A stretch of 64,000 nt of DNA, from NCBI RefSeq assembly GCF_014647135.1, contig NZ_BMOP01000001.1, positions 1 through 64,000 on the forward strand, in the 5' to 3' direction. Below are positions 55,347-64,000 of this stretch, one piece after another. Position numbers and translations under genes: made by a program. Source of the stretch: Shewanella xiamenensis (lineage in GTDB: Bacteria; Pseudomonadota; Gammaproteobacteria; Enterobacterales; Shewanellaceae). Numbering within the stretch: the stretch's first letter is position 1; each line of letters starts with the position of its first letter. The notes under the pieces are model-generated. The model was not told where the DNA came from, did no database searches, and was given only the letters and a program-made list of their open reading frames with translations.

Positions 55347-55577
55347 ATGAACCCAGCAACCCTTGCATTACTTATCCCGATTTTTGCCATTGTGGGAGGA
55401 TATGCGGTCGCGATTATGAAAATCCGCGAGCGCGGTAGTTCTGCCAATAATAAGCTTCAGGCAGATAACCAGTTGTTACATATTGAACTTGATAAACTTC
55501 GCGAACGGGTTGAAGTATTAGAGCAGCTAGTGACCGATGAGAGTTTTCAATTAAAGCGTGAATTTAAGCGAGTCTAG
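55347..55577 (+). CDS. Small membrane protein with coiled coil (PspB-like layout)
   Basis: A 76-residue protein: an N-terminal helix (about 4-22) and then a charged coiled coil (LQADNQLLHIELDKLRERVEVLEQL). The helix-then-coil layout is like PspB but the sequence gives no certain family. The start at 55347 is set by AAAGGA upstream, rather than 55299. Function unknown. Confidence 0.62.
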   Translation: MNPATLALLIPIFAIVGGYAVAIMKIRERGSSANNKLQADNQLLHIELDKLRERVEVLEQLVTDESFQLKREFKRV

Positions 55578-55731
55578 TCCTAACAAATATGGTCATGGTG
55601 CAGCCGAGTGCCATGACTCTAGCTTGTATCTAGTTGCTCAAGTCATCGGGTGAGTGAAATGCCAAAACTGAGGTAGACTCGTGACAATTATGTTGTTAGC
55701 CCAATGTTGAGCCATTAAAGAACGAGTGAAT

Positions 55732-56433
55732 ATGTTTCTATCGCCTTATTTTTCAAAGCAAAATCAATCAATTTCTGTTTCTGCACAACAAGCCAGTGAC
55801 TTCGCTAAAAAAATCGCTCAAGACTTTAACCCTATCCACGATGTGGGCGCAAAACGTTTTTGTGTGCCTGGCGATTTGTTATTTGCCTTAGTCTTAACCC
55901 AGTATGGGCTAAGCCAAAGCATGAAGTTTACCTTTGCTGGCATGGTCGGTGATGGGGTTGAGCTGCAATTTCCTGAACAAGTGAACGATAGCTTTTCGAT
56001 TTGCGATAACCGCGATAAAACCTATTTACATGTCACTCGCCAAGGTGATGCTAGCCGTTGTGATGCACAAACCGAATCTTTTATTCGTAATTATGTGGCC
56101 TTCTCGGGACACAATTTTATCGACATTCTGATGCCCTTAATGAAACAACATCAAGTGATGATCAATCCTGAGCGTCCCTTAGTGATCTACGAAAGCATGT
56201 CATTCGACTTGACGACACTCGACTTTGTTGAAGTAAACCTATCGCTTGTACAACAAGAGCTTAAGATTGATGGCAAGCGTGGCGATGTGACGCTGCACTT
56301 TGAACTGCACAGCGGCGATATCTTAGTCGGTACCGGAATTAAAACCTTAGTGATGAGTGGCCTTCGCCCCTACGAAGAGGCGCAAATGCAGCAGATGTGT
56401 GCCGCCTACGAAGGGCGAAAAACCGAGTTTTAA
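55732..56433 (+). CDS. DUF3581-family protein with hot-dog-like signature
   Basis: A 233-residue cytoplasmic protein conserved in marine gammaproteobacteria (DUF3581). Residues 31-37 are DFNPIHD, very like the catalytic D-x-N-P-x-H of (R)-specific enoyl-CoA hydratases (MaoC-like hot-dog fold), followed by AKRFCVPGDLLFALVL, which fits the hot-dog helix. A later half with VEVNLSLVQQELKIDGKRGDVTL could be the second hot dog. Enzyme activity is inference. The ATG 55732 is preferred to GTG 55726. Confidence 0.68.
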   Translation: MFLSPYFSKQNQSISVSAQQASDFAKKIAQDFNPIHDVGAKRFCVPGDLLFALVLTQYGLSQSMKFTFAGMVGDGVELQFPEQVNDSFSICDNRDKTYLHVTRQGDASRCDAQTESFIRNYVAFSGHNFIDILMPLMKQHQVMINPERPLVIYESMSFDLTTLDFVEVNLSLVQQELKIDGKRGDVTLHFELHSGDILVGTGIKTLVMSGLRPYEEAQMQQMCAAYEGRKTEF

Positions 56434-56494
56434 TTTGATCTAAGGCCCGCTTTATCGGTCAGGTCACTAGGGCGAGATAATTGGGGATAAACAG

Positions 56495-56529
56495 TGGTTT
56501 GGGATAAGGATTGACTGTATCCCAAACCA
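56495..56529. terminator. Hairpin between DUF3581 and PAS-chemoreceptor genes
   Basis: TGGTTTGGGATA (56495-56506) pairs perfectly with TATCCCAAACCA (56518-56529). It sits between two converging genes and can serve both, though T-runs are weak. Confidence 0.6.
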
Positions 56530-56542
56530 AGGCGTTTTAATG

Positions 56543-57853
56543 CTAACGATGTTGCTCATCAATCGACAGTTGGGATACGGTATTGGCGACATTTTCCGCG
56601 CCAGTACGAATGTGGCTCATCACAGTTGTCACTTCTACTAACTGCTGTTTACCTTGTTCAGCGATTCGCTCCACCTCGTTCATCATGCTGGTGGCACTGG
56701 CGGTGAGCTGGCTATTTTTCTCAACCACTGCGGCAATTTCATTGGTGGATTTACTGGTTCTTGCGGCAAGCTGACGTACCTCATCGGCCACCACAGCAAA
56801 GCCTCGTCCCTGTTCGCCAGCACGGGCCGCTTCTATTGCTGCATTAAGTGCTAGTAGGTTCGTCTGGTCAGCAATGGAGCTTATGGTAGCGACAATCGCT
56901 TGAATACTTTGGGATTGCTCATTGAGTTGGGTAATAGATTTAGTGGTTTTTACCGTTTGTTCCGCGATAGCATTTGAAGTATTAACTGTCGCATCCAGTA
57001 ATTTAACACCTTCAATAGCTTGCTCTACTGTGAGTTGGGATGTCTCAAGTGCAATATCCGCCGCTTGTCGTACAGCATGACTTTGCTCAATTCTTTTAGT
57101 GATATCACTCGCAAATTTTATGACCTTAACCACTTTGCCATTTTCATCCACCACAGGGTTATACACGGCCTCTAGCCATACAGAATTCCCATAGGCATTT
57201 TTACGCTCGAAGAGTCCTTGTTGATATCTACCGTGTTTGAGTTCATCCCAAAAGCGCGGATTCTGTTGATAAAAGGCATCGAAACATAATATTCGATGGT
57301 GTTTTCCTACGATTTGCGCAGCTTGATAACCCATGGTTTTTAAGAATTTTTCATTAGCCTGCAAAATGGTGCCATCGGGTTTAAATTCAATAATGGCTTG
57401 GGCACGATTAAGCGCAGTAAAAATGGCCATTTGATCATCGAGTTTGTGTTTATCTTGGGTGATGTCAGAGGCAATTTTCATAATTTTGATGACTTTACCG
57501 TCCATCTTGATCGGAAAATAAGTAGCCCTTAACCAGACCTCTTCGCCATCTTTACGGAACCGTTGAAAATTGCCTTCTTTAGGTTGGCCTGATTTTAGGC
57601 TTGTCCAAAACTGCTGGTAGCTAGGTGAATTGGCTAATTCTGAGGAGCAGAATAATCTATGGTGTTTGCCGACGATCTCATGCAGGCTATAACCTATTTC
57701 ATTCAAAAATATATGGTTAGCATCAATGACAACGCCTTCTGGCGAGAATTCGATAGTGGCAATACAATCCTTTATTGAGTCAATAGTGGCTTCAGCTTCC
57801 TTGCGTTTAGTTTCACTGATTTCAAGGCTTTTACGTAATGAAGAATTAAACAC
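56543..57853 (-). CDS. Cytoplasmic chemoreceptor with two PAS domains
   Basis: A 436-residue protein without membrane helices. PAS 1 occupies about 20-130 and PAS 2 about 140-255; both carry the [10 protein letters not shown] pattern and a PAC-like VIK-x-A-S-D-I-T end. The signalling domain (about 265-436) has [19 protein letters not shown] and [15 protein letters not shown] at its tip. Paired PAS sensors of this type often bind flavin or haem and sense redox or oxygen; the cofactor is not identifiable here. Monocistronic, convergent with DUF3581. Confidence 0.9.
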   Translation of the reverse strand: MFNSSLRKSLEISETKRKEAEATIDSIKDCIATIEFSPEGVVIDANHIFLNEIGYSLHEIVGKHHRLFCSSELANSPSYQQFWTSLKSGQPKEGNFQRFRKDGEEVWLRATYFPIKMDGKVIKIMKIASDITQDKHKLDDQMAIFTALNRAQAIIEFKPDGTILQANEKFLKTMGYQAAQIVGKHHRILCFDAFYQQNPRFWDELKHGRYQQGLFERKNAYGNSVWLEAVYNPVVDENGKVVKVIKFASDITKRIEQSHAVRQAADIALETSQLTVEQAIEGVKLLDATVNTSNAIAEQTVKTTKSITQLNEQSQSIQAIVATISSIADQTNLLALNAAIEAARAGEQGRGFAVVADEVRQLAARTSKSTNEIAAVVEKNSQLTASATSMMNEVERIAEQGKQQLVEVTTVMSHIRTGAENVANTVSQLSIDEQHR

Positions 57854-58053
57854 TGAAGTACTCCTAATGAGTTTGGCAAACTCAAAAACGGCTATGCGAC
57901 ATAATGCCCAAAAATCTGAACCACATGGATAGTGTTAAATATAGCTAGGATTTTAGTCGTTGCTTGATTTCTGAGTCATTTATTAACAAGTAGAATACTC
58001 CCAAAGAGTTGGGTTAGATCATTTTTTATAAAAACGGGGCAGGATAAATTGAT

Positions 58054-58083
58054 AGCCAAGGTAACCTCCTTGTTACCTTGGCT
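58054..58083 (-). terminator. Hairpin at the end of the ttr operon
   Basis: AGCCAAGGTAAC (58054-58065) pairs exactly with GTTACCTTGGCT (58072-58083) around a 6-base loop. It overlaps nothing and lies 6 bases past the ttrA stop. The T-run is weak on that strand. Confidence 0.65.
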
Positions 58084-58089
58084 TAGGGG

Positions 58090-61000
58090 TTAAGCGATTT
58101 TTTCTATTTTGGCTGGGAGTCCTTGCCGCGCCGAGGCGCCGCTGGCCCAGTCCACCAGCGGATAGCGCCCATGGCGGCTTGGGTCGAACAGATTTAAGTC
58201 GTTCATATTGACCCCGACGCGGATCAGCGGATTGGCGGCAATCTTTTTATCATCGATGACGATATCCCGCGCGCCTAACTCCTTATGGCCATAACCGTGC
58301 TCGATGGCAATGCAGTCGGGATGTACGCCCGCCACACATTCCACCAAAGCCACCACACTGCCATTAGGCGTGCTGATCTTGACCGTATCTCCGGTTTTAA
58401 TGCCAAAGCGCTTGGCGGTTTGCTCATTGATGCGCACCGGATTATTGGGGTGCACTTGGCGTAAACGGTCCGAACCTATACTCATCGAACTCATAGTATG
58501 CGACTTATAACTGCTGATGAGCAGCGGCCACTGTGACTTATCGAATGCTTGCTCCAAGGGCGTGCCGTTGGCGAGCGCAGGGTGATAACGCCGTGGACAG
58601 CCGCTCATATATTCACCGCTTAAGCTGTTGCGCCGACTGCCTACCTCTGGGTTCCACAGCATTAAGGGTTTTGGCCACACCTTGCTGGGGTTGCCCGCCT
58701 CGTCGCGACCCGCGCTGATATTCTCAAAGCGGCCGCCACGGGCAAATAAGTAACTGACTTTTTTGACCTCTTCGGGTTTGAGTCTGGCATTGAGTTCCGC
58801 TTGAATGCGCCCAATCCCACTGAAGTACATATCTTCGGCATTGATATCGGCAACGGGTTTACCAAGGTAGGCCACGTTTGCCGCGCCGTAAAGCGAAAAG
58901 TCAGCCGCGCGAGTCAGCGGGTGTAGACTGCCATCGGCGGCCTTGACCGCATTGTCGCCAAAGCCGGGCAGATTAAGTTTTATCGCCACCTGGCTCAGGA
59001 AAGACTCCATACAAATCACATCGCCGTCGGCGGTTTTGGCGACCCTCGGCTCGACAATCGGCCAGCGGCCGGTGGCTTCTTTGGTGAGCGTGCCATGCCA
59101 CGCAGCGCTCCAGCCCCAAGATTCATAGGTTAAGGTGTCGGGCACTATGTAGTCCGACAGCGCAGAGGTCTCATTGATAAAGCTGTCGATGCTGATAAAT
59201 AGCGGTAATACTTTGGGATCTTTTAATTGTTCACCAATGGCTTCGCCGAGTCCCGCCTGACCATAAATCGGGTTACCCATATGGTTGATCCACGCCTTGA
59301 GTCGATAGGGATAACCATGCACCGCCGCGGTTAAATGCTCACCCAGCAGGGGTGATGAGATGGGGAACCAAGGCTCCTTCGACGGATAGGGCGACTCTCC
59401 TGCCTCGATTTTACGGCGGTACTCAGAGGTTTTCTCGTAGGGAAACTTAGAGCGGGAAAGGAATACGCCCTTAGGTTCGACCATGCCGTCAAAGTCCTGC
59501 AAATTGTACCTTGGGCCAGCACCAAAGGCGGGGAAGGTGCCGCCCTTAGCTATCGCACCGCCCTTAAGATTTAGGTTACCAATCATGGCGTTAAGCATCA
59601 TGATCGCCCATGCACTGTAAAAACCGTTTGCACTCATAGTGCCGCCGTGGGAGATCACCGCTGCCTTAGTGCCATGGCTAGTAAACTTGTGGGCGAGTGC
59701 GGCAATTTGCGCCTCGCTGATATCGCACTCCTTGGCGTAGTCGGCCATCTCGACACTGCGCGCGGCTTCACTGAGTAGCTGAAAACTGGATTTCACGCTC
59801 AGTTCACCCTTTGGCGTATTCACGCTTTGCTCCACCTCAAGTTGCGCCTTGGCGCATTGTCCGGCGGGTAGGATCTGCCCAGTAGCGGCATCGACAACCA
59901 GTGGTGAGTCTTGCTCGCCGTAGGCTTTACCTTCGAAGGGCAGGCCGAGATCACTGGCATACAAATATTGGCCGTATCTGGGGTGATTTGGTGTGCTGAT
60001 GATTAAGAAGCTGGCATTACTAAAGCCGCGATAACCCGCAGCTTTCGCCGCCTCTGCATTGGGCGCGGTCAAAAAGGCACTGGCGTAGCGCTGGTTATCG
60101 ATAATCCAGCGCAGCATGCCCATGGCGAGGGCAGAGTCGGTTGCGGGGCGGATCGGCAGCCAAGTATTGTTGCCCGCGCAGGGCTGGTTCGAGGTGTTGG
60201 GCAACATGGGCGACACCACCACATAACTGAATTCTCGCCCGTCGACCCGAGCGTTGGCCAACTGCCGTGCTTGGCGTTTAAAAGGGTTGCCCGACTGCTG
60301 CGGTGAAGTACCGATAAACAGCAAAAACTCGCTATTGTCCCAGTCAGGCTTAAGGTGGGCGTATTTCTTTAAATCGTCGAGCAGGGCACCCGCACCTGCG
60401 CGATAGGTAAAGCCGCAATAGGCGCCGTGGTTGGCAAAATTTCGCGTGCCGAAGCTATTGAAGGTAAAGCGTTTAATGATCACATCTCGGCCTTCATCCG
60501 AGGCGTTTGACACTAAGAGCTGGTTGGCCTTGGGGCCATATTCAGGATTATGGGTATCGAGTGGCGTGCTGATATCGCGAATCGCTCTTAAGCCCTCCAC
60601 ATGCCCCTCACCAAATAAGTCACCGCCATCGACAACCTCGGTCAGCAGTTGCTCGAAACTAATGCTTTGCCATTGCCCACTGCCGCGCGGCCCGACCCGT
60701 TTAAGGCATTGGGTGACACGGTAGGGGCTATCTAATTGTTCTAACATGGCATTGCCACGGGCGCAGGCGGTGGAACGCCCTTGTAAGCCTTGCTCTTGAT
60801 AGGCGCTTAAGCCGACTAAGGCGGTTTTGATCGGGGTATCGAAGTCGATATGTTCCCGCGCCGAGAGCGGATGATAGGGATTACCGCTGATGCGGAGGAT
60901 CTTATCCGTCTTATTATCGATACGGGCACGCACGCCACACTTGGTCCAGCAGCCGAGACACATGGTATTGGCGATGCGTTGCTCATCGTTGCCAATCAGC

Positions 61001-61197
61001 TGGCCTGAGGTTAAATCTATTTTATATTCAGGGGCTAGCGAATTGCCATGGATGGGATCTTGGGTGGTCTTGCCCGAACTGCCATTCACCACCCCTTTGC
61101 CCATTTGCGCTAAGGTATGGCTGTAACCTGCGGCAAATAATCCCACGCCACCCGTCACTGCAGCGCCTTTGATAAAACGACGTTTACTCTTATCCAT
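58090..61197 (-). CDS. ttrA: Tetrathionate reductase, molybdopterin subunit A
   Basis: Periplasmic catalytic subunit that reduces tetrathionate to thiosulfate. The protein has 1035 residues. The Tat signal is SKRRFIK (residues 4-10). The 4Fe-4S motif is C80-x2-C83-x3-C87, with the fourth Cys later in ACARGNA. HGAYCGFTYRAG near residue 260 holds the likely Cys ligand of Mo. The length and the DKSKRR start fit TtrA. The start at 61197 is set by AAGGAG just upstream; longer starts add 22 residues before the Tat motif. Last gene of ttrBCA, 62 bases after ttrC. Confidence 0.92.
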   Translation of the reverse strand: MDKSKRRFIKGAAVTGGVGLFAAGYSHTLAQMGKGVVNGSSGKTTQDPIHGNSLAPEYKIDLTSGQLIGNDEQRIANTMCLGCWTKCGVRARIDNKTDKILRISGNPYHPLSAREHIDFDTPIKTALVGLSAYQEQGLQGRSTACARGNAMLEQLDSPYRVTQCLKRVGPRGSGQWQSISFEQLLTEVVDGGDLFGEGHVEGLRAIRDISTPLDTHNPEYGPKANQLLVSNASDEGRDVIIKRFTFNSFGTRNFANHGAYCGFTYRAGAGALLDDLKKYAHLKPDWDNSEFLLFIGTSPQQSGNPFKRQARQLANARVDGREFSYVVVSPMLPNTSNQPCAGNNTWLPIRPATDSALAMGMLRWIIDNQRYASAFLTAPNAEAAKAAGYRGFSNASFLIISTPNHPRYGQYLYASDLGLPFEGKAYGEQDSPLVVDAATGQILPAGQCAKAQLEVEQSVNTPKGELSVKSSFQLLSEAARSVEMADYAKECDISEAQIAALAHKFTSHGTKAAVISHGGTMSANGFYSAWAIMMLNAMIGNLNLKGGAIAKGGTFPAFGAGPRYNLQDFDGMVEPKGVFLSRSKFPYEKTSEYRRKIEAGESPYPSKEPWFPISSPLLGEHLTAAVHGYPYRLKAWINHMGNPIYGQAGLGEAIGEQLKDPKVLPLFISIDSFINETSALSDYIVPDTLTYESWGWSAAWHGTLTKEATGRWPIVEPRVAKTADGDVICMESFLSQVAIKLNLPGFGDNAVKAADGSLHPLTRAADFSLYGAANVAYLGKPVADINAEDMYFSGIGRIQAELNARLKPEEVKKVSYLFARGGRFENISAGRDEAGNPSKVWPKPLMLWNPEVGSRRNSLSGEYMSGCPRRYHPALANGTPLEQAFDKSQWPLLISSYKSHTMSSMSIGSDRLRQVHPNNPVRINEQTAKRFGIKTGDTVKISTPNGSVVALVECVAGVHPDCIAIEHGYGHKELGARDIVIDDKKIAANPLIRVGVNMNDLNLFDPSRHGRYPLVDWASGASARQGLPAKIEKIA

Positions 61198-61259
61198 TAT
61201 GGACTCCTTAATGCGGTAACTTTTCTTAATGCCAATGCTCTTAATTAAAGTGCTGAGGC

Positions 61260-62360
61260 TCACAAGGCCTCACGGGCTGAGTTGGGTTGATAGCGAATAA
61301 ATTCAGACACTAACACCATCAGTGCGATCCAGAGACCAAAGGTGCCCGCAATACCTAATAGCCCCTCTGGCCCCCAAGGCAGTTGGTAGAAATAAGTGCC
61401 CGCGCCGTATTTAGGGTCGGTTTGCGCTTGGATAAGTACAATCCAGCGAAATCCCCATGCCAGATGCACCGCCGTTAAACTGACGACTAACATCAATACC
61501 GAGGGGAGGCGGCGTACTGCCAATACCAATGCCAGCAAAGCGAGGGTAACCAATACCCAGATGGCGGCGAGTTGCCAGCTTGGGCTGCTGTCTAATAGCA
61601 ACGCGGCTTCGTGCGCCGAGCCTTTATCGAATAAGGCCCAGCCGATAAGACACAGGGCGAAGAGACCAAAGCTTGCCCTGACCCATTGCAGTAATCTGTC
61701 TTGGGTGCTGGCTTGATAACCATGCAAAACACGATTGAGCAGGGCGAGAGTGCCGCAGGCGGCGAGCAGGGCACTGGTCGCCATCAATGGCGGCAACCAA
61801 TAGGTGTGCCAGAGCGGCCGTGCTTTGATCGCCATGGTTTCCATTCCGGTATAAAGCGCAATGGAACACGCACTTAATGTGGCGATTAGCGCAATGGGTT
61901 TCAGCCATTTATCACTGCTCCAATTACCGAACCTGAGCCATTGACCGATACGGCTTAACCAATCCGCTTCTTGAGCAGAATTTGCCAGAGAAGAGTGTGC
62001 CTGAGGCAAGTAGGGCCGCAGTAACAACCAAGCAAACACTAGACTCGTGCCCGAAAATATCGGCAGTAAAAAAGCGCCGTACCACATCCACGAATGCGGT
62101 CTGATTTGGGCATAGAAATGCCATGCCCGCAGCGGTTGGTGCAGGTCAGCAAGTAGCGCAATCGGCGCGACTATGCCGGTGGTAAGCATCAAACAGGCGC
62201 AGAGTTTGAGCAGTCTGGCATCGGTTTGTTTCGCGCTAAATAAATGGATGGTCGCCACCCATACACTGGTATAGGCCAAACCCATCAGAAAAAAGTATTG
62301 CACCGCCCAAGGCAGCCAAGTGATGGCAATATCGGGTGTAAAGATTTCTTTAATGACCAT
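61260..62360 (-). CDS. ttrC: Tetrathionate reductase, membrane subunit C (NrfD-like)
   Basis: A 366-residue membrane protein with nine helices, NrfD/PsrC family. It anchors TtrAB and delivers quinol electrons. The start overlaps ttrB by 11 bases, and GGAG lies six bases before its ATG. The helix with WLPWAVQYFFLMGLAY at about 15-30 is the expected first helix. The order ttrB-ttrC-ttrA matches Salmonella. Confidence 0.9.
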   Translation of the reverse strand: MVIKEIFTPDIAITWLPWAVQYFFLMGLAYTSVWVATIHLFSAKQTDARLLKLCACLMLTTGIVAPIALLADLHQPLRAWHFYAQIRPHSWMWYGAFLLPIFSGTSLVFAWLLLRPYLPQAHSSLANSAQEADWLSRIGQWLRFGNWSSDKWLKPIALIATLSACSIALYTGMETMAIKARPLWHTYWLPPLMATSALLAACGTLALLNRVLHGYQASTQDRLLQWVRASFGLFALCLIGWALFDKGSAHEAALLLDSSPSWQLAAIWVLVTLALLALVLAVRRLPSVLMLVVSLTAVHLAWGFRWIVLIQAQTDPKYGAGTYFYQLPWGPEGLLGIAGTFGLWIALMVLVSEFIRYQPNSAREAL

Positions 62361-63105
62361 GGTGGATCTCCTCGCCAGTGTCAGTCAGTAGGGTGCGAAC
62401 GGGGGCTTGGCCGTTGATACGATCTTCAAAGGCGCTGTTCATGCCGATATAAAATACTCTGGGGGCCGTATTGGCATCGGGCTTGAGTACCTTGATGTCT
62501 GTCTTATTGGCTGTGAGTAACTGACTGATTTGACTATTAGGATCGTTCAGATCGCCAATCACCCTCGCTTCACCAACGCAGGTTTCGACACAGGCGGGCA
62601 GTAGTCCAGCTTCGAGCCTATGGGCGCAGAAGGTGCATTTATCGGCACTGTTGGTCTCATGGTTGATAAAGCGGGCATCGTAGGGGCAATCCTGCACACA
62701 GTATCCGCAACCGACGCACCATTCGTTGTTGACGACCACAATGCCATCTGGGCGTTGGAAAGTGGCTCCCGTGGGACAAATAGGAATGCAAGGCGGGTTC
62801 TCACAGTGATTACACAGTCTTGGCAGCATTAAAAATGCGGGTGGCGTGCTAGCATCCTGTTGTGACACTTCGTATTGCTGTACCGTGGTACGAAATTGCC
62901 CCAAGGGTGGCAGGTTTTCGAAGGTGCACGCCACGGTGCAGGCTTGGCAGCCGACGCAGCGGCGCAAATCGATGACCATACCGTAGCGTTTGCCTGTAGG
63001 TGCAGGTTCAGTCTGTTGTGCCTGCACTTGCACGACGGGAATGAGCGCAGCGCCGACACTCACGCTGGCCATTTTTCCGAGAAACTGACGTTTACTCTTG
63101 TCCAT
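62350..63105 (-). CDS. ttrB: Tetrathionate reductase, iron-sulfur subunit B
   Basis: A 251-residue electron-transfer subunit with its own Tat-type signal SKRQFLGK (residues 4-11), in which Lys-Arg replaces the twin arginines; the Salmonella TtrB is the known precedent. Four cysteine clusters follow: CVGCQACTVAC, CNHCENPPCIPICP, CVGCGYCVQDCP and CTFC...CVETC. Conserved with TtrB are LRRCVGCQ and YDARFINHET. The start at 63105 follows GAAGGA. First gene of the ttrBCA operon. Confidence 0.93.
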   Translation of the reverse strand: MDKSKRQFLGKMASVSVGAALIPVVQVQAQQTEPAPTGKRYGMVIDLRRCVGCQACTVACTFENLPPLGQFRTTVQQYEVSQQDASTPPAFLMLPRLCNHCENPPCIPICPTGATFQRPDGIVVVNNEWCVGCGYCVQDCPYDARFINHETNSADKCTFCAHRLEAGLLPACVETCVGEARVIGDLNDPNSQISQLLTANKTDIKVLKPDANTAPRVFYIGMNSAFEDRINGQAPVRTLLTDTGEEIHHGH

Positions 63106-63221
63106 AGGATTTCCTTCACTCTTACAGATAAAACGGGTCGAAGACCGCGGGTTTAGCGTTAAGCGCATTCTGTAAAAGGGGAGGCGGCATCTCTATAGTG
63201 GTTTTCCACATATCGGATAGG

Positions 63222-63240
63222 GACTTGATCTAGCGCAATA
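63222..63240. promoter_or_regulatory. FNR-like site between ttrB and ttrS
   Basis: TTGAT (63225-63229) then CTAG and CGCAA (63234-63238) match FNR consensus TTGAT-N4-ATCAA at 8 of 10 positions. It lies between the two divergent genes, which are known to be anaerobically induced in Salmonella. Imperfect, so tentative. Confidence 0.35.
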
Positions 63241-63310
63241 AATATCAGTTAGAATGACCTTTAAGAGTTTAGGGGTTATTGTTTAGGATTGAATCTTAAA
63301 GCTTAGGAGA

Positions 63311-64000
63311 ATGGATACAGTGTTGGGTTTTGTCGTATCAACCAATGGCTGGCGAATGGCGGTGAAACTCGTCATCGTATTGTTTAGCCTACTGAGTATC
63401 TCTGCCATGGCAGAAGTTTTGGCCACTCAAGATAAAACTGTAGGCGCATTAACTGTTGCTCCTGCGGGAGAGTTGATGGATGAAGCTGGCGCTAACTATC
63501 AAGTGGTCGATGTCGGCGTATTGGCAATACGGGGCTATAAGAGCACAGTCAATCGTTGGCAACCTTTGATGGGCTGGCTAGAGTCGCAAATACCTAACAG
63601 TTACTTTAGATTGCACCCATTAAGCCTTGAAGAATTAGCCAAAGGCGTTGAAACCGAAGCTCTTGACTTTGTTATCACTAACCCTGGGCAGTCGGTGATG
63701 TTGGCGCGGCAATTTTCCCTGTCTTGGCTCGCTACCCTTCGAAGCCCAATCAATAATGGCGCTGCGATGCAGGTGGGGTCAGCGCTGGTGGTCAGAGCCG
63801 ATTCGCCCTATCAGACCTTAAAAGATCTTAAGGACAAGCGACTCGGGATTGTCTCTAAAAATGCCTTCGGCGGTTATCTCACTTTAGTTTATGAGGCGCA
63901 GCTTAAGGGGGTAGATTTACCCCATTTTGTAGGAGAAATTATCCCCTTAGGTTTTCCACTCGATAACCTTATTTATCAGCTCGGTGCGACAGATAAGCCA
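63311..64000 (+). CDS. ttrS: Tetrathionate sensor histidine kinase TtrS, N-terminal part (cut by window end)
   Basis: The first 230 codons of an open frame that runs off the window, divergent from ttrB. After an N-terminal hydrophobic segment (about 16-34) comes a periplasmic binding domain: VLAIRGYKSTVNRWQPLMGWLESQ and later FVITNPGQ, then LKDLKDKRLGIVSKNAFGGYL. This is the PhnD-like sensor of TtrS. The kinase half is not in the window. The ATG at 63311 sits very close behind AGGAG (63305-63309); GTG at 63320, codon 4, has better spacing and may be the true start. With TtrR it should activate ttrBCA when tetrathionate is present. Confidence 0.82.
   Translation, partial: MDTVLGFVVSTNGWRMAVKLVIVLFSLLSISAMAEVLATQDKTVGALTVAPAGELMDEAGANYQVVDVGVLAIRGYKSTVNRWQPLMGWLESQIPNSYFRLHPLSLEELAKGVETEALDFVITNPGQSVMLARQFSLSWLATLRSPINNGAAMQVGSALVVRADSPYQTLKDLKDKRLGIVSKNAFGGYLTLVYEAQLKGVDLPHFVGEIIPLGFPLDNLIYQLGATDKP

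Overview
The window reads as chromosomal DNA of a Shewanella species of the oneidensis/MR-4/ANA-3 type. Grounds are the c-type cytochromes, the psrABC sulfur reductase, the metJ-metBL-metF arrangement, the mdtL-yidZ pair, and family-level similarity of nearly every housekeeping gene to gammaproteobacterial (Alteromonadales) proteins. The species is inferred from gene content; no search was run. No rRNA, tRNA or CRISPR array was recognised.

Layout. 1-1750: an AT-rich accessory island. It opens inside the right end of an IS5-family (IS903-type) insertion sequence that interrupts a DUF262 gene, followed by a HEPN-domain gene. 2.2-4.7 kb: purC and a pentapeptide-repeat protein. 5.2-9.0 kb: psrABC, a molybdoenzyme complex for polysulfide/thiosulfate respiration, then a TSUP-family permease. 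10-15.2 kb: the methionine regulon, with repressor metJ divergent from metBL and with metF downstream; both promoter regions carry tandem MetJ boxes. 15.3-20 kb: a membrane chemoreceptor, then a MarR-type regulator with an MFP/DUF2955 efflux pair behind an 18-bp perfect inverted repeat. 20.2-21.9 kb: a TsdB-TsdA-like diheme cytochrome pair (thiosulfate/tetrathionate). 22-28.7 kb: an orphan HNH protein, a small Cys-rich protein, a TonB-C protein, a hydratase, a DMT permease, a HAD phosphatase and two small membrane proteins. 28.8-38 kb: deaD, an M28 peptidase, uvrA, yajR and ssb. 38-48 kb: a frameshifted small membrane protein, an M16 protease, mdtL-yidZ, an HNH islet bounded by 13-bp direct repeats, and a helicase-nuclease fusion. 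48.3-57.9 kb: a DUF4397 lipoprotein, mltD, an LRR-kinase, a Sel1-repeat protein, small proteins and a PAS chemoreceptor. 58-64 kb: ttrBCA (tetrathionate reductase) divergent from ttrS, which runs off the end.

How the genes work together. Three separate loci (psrABC, tsdBA, ttrBCA/ttrS) act on thiosulfate, tetrathionate and polysulfide. Together they could let the cell reduce tetrathionate to thiosulfate and thiosulfate onward to sulfide and sulfite. Two chemoreceptors could serve taxis to such acceptors, but no sequence evidence links them. Accessory material (IS end, DUF262/HEPN, two HNH proteins, the helicase-nuclease) lies as small islets between conserved housekeeping blocks. Several short structured repeats and a MITE-like element sit in the intergenic gaps.
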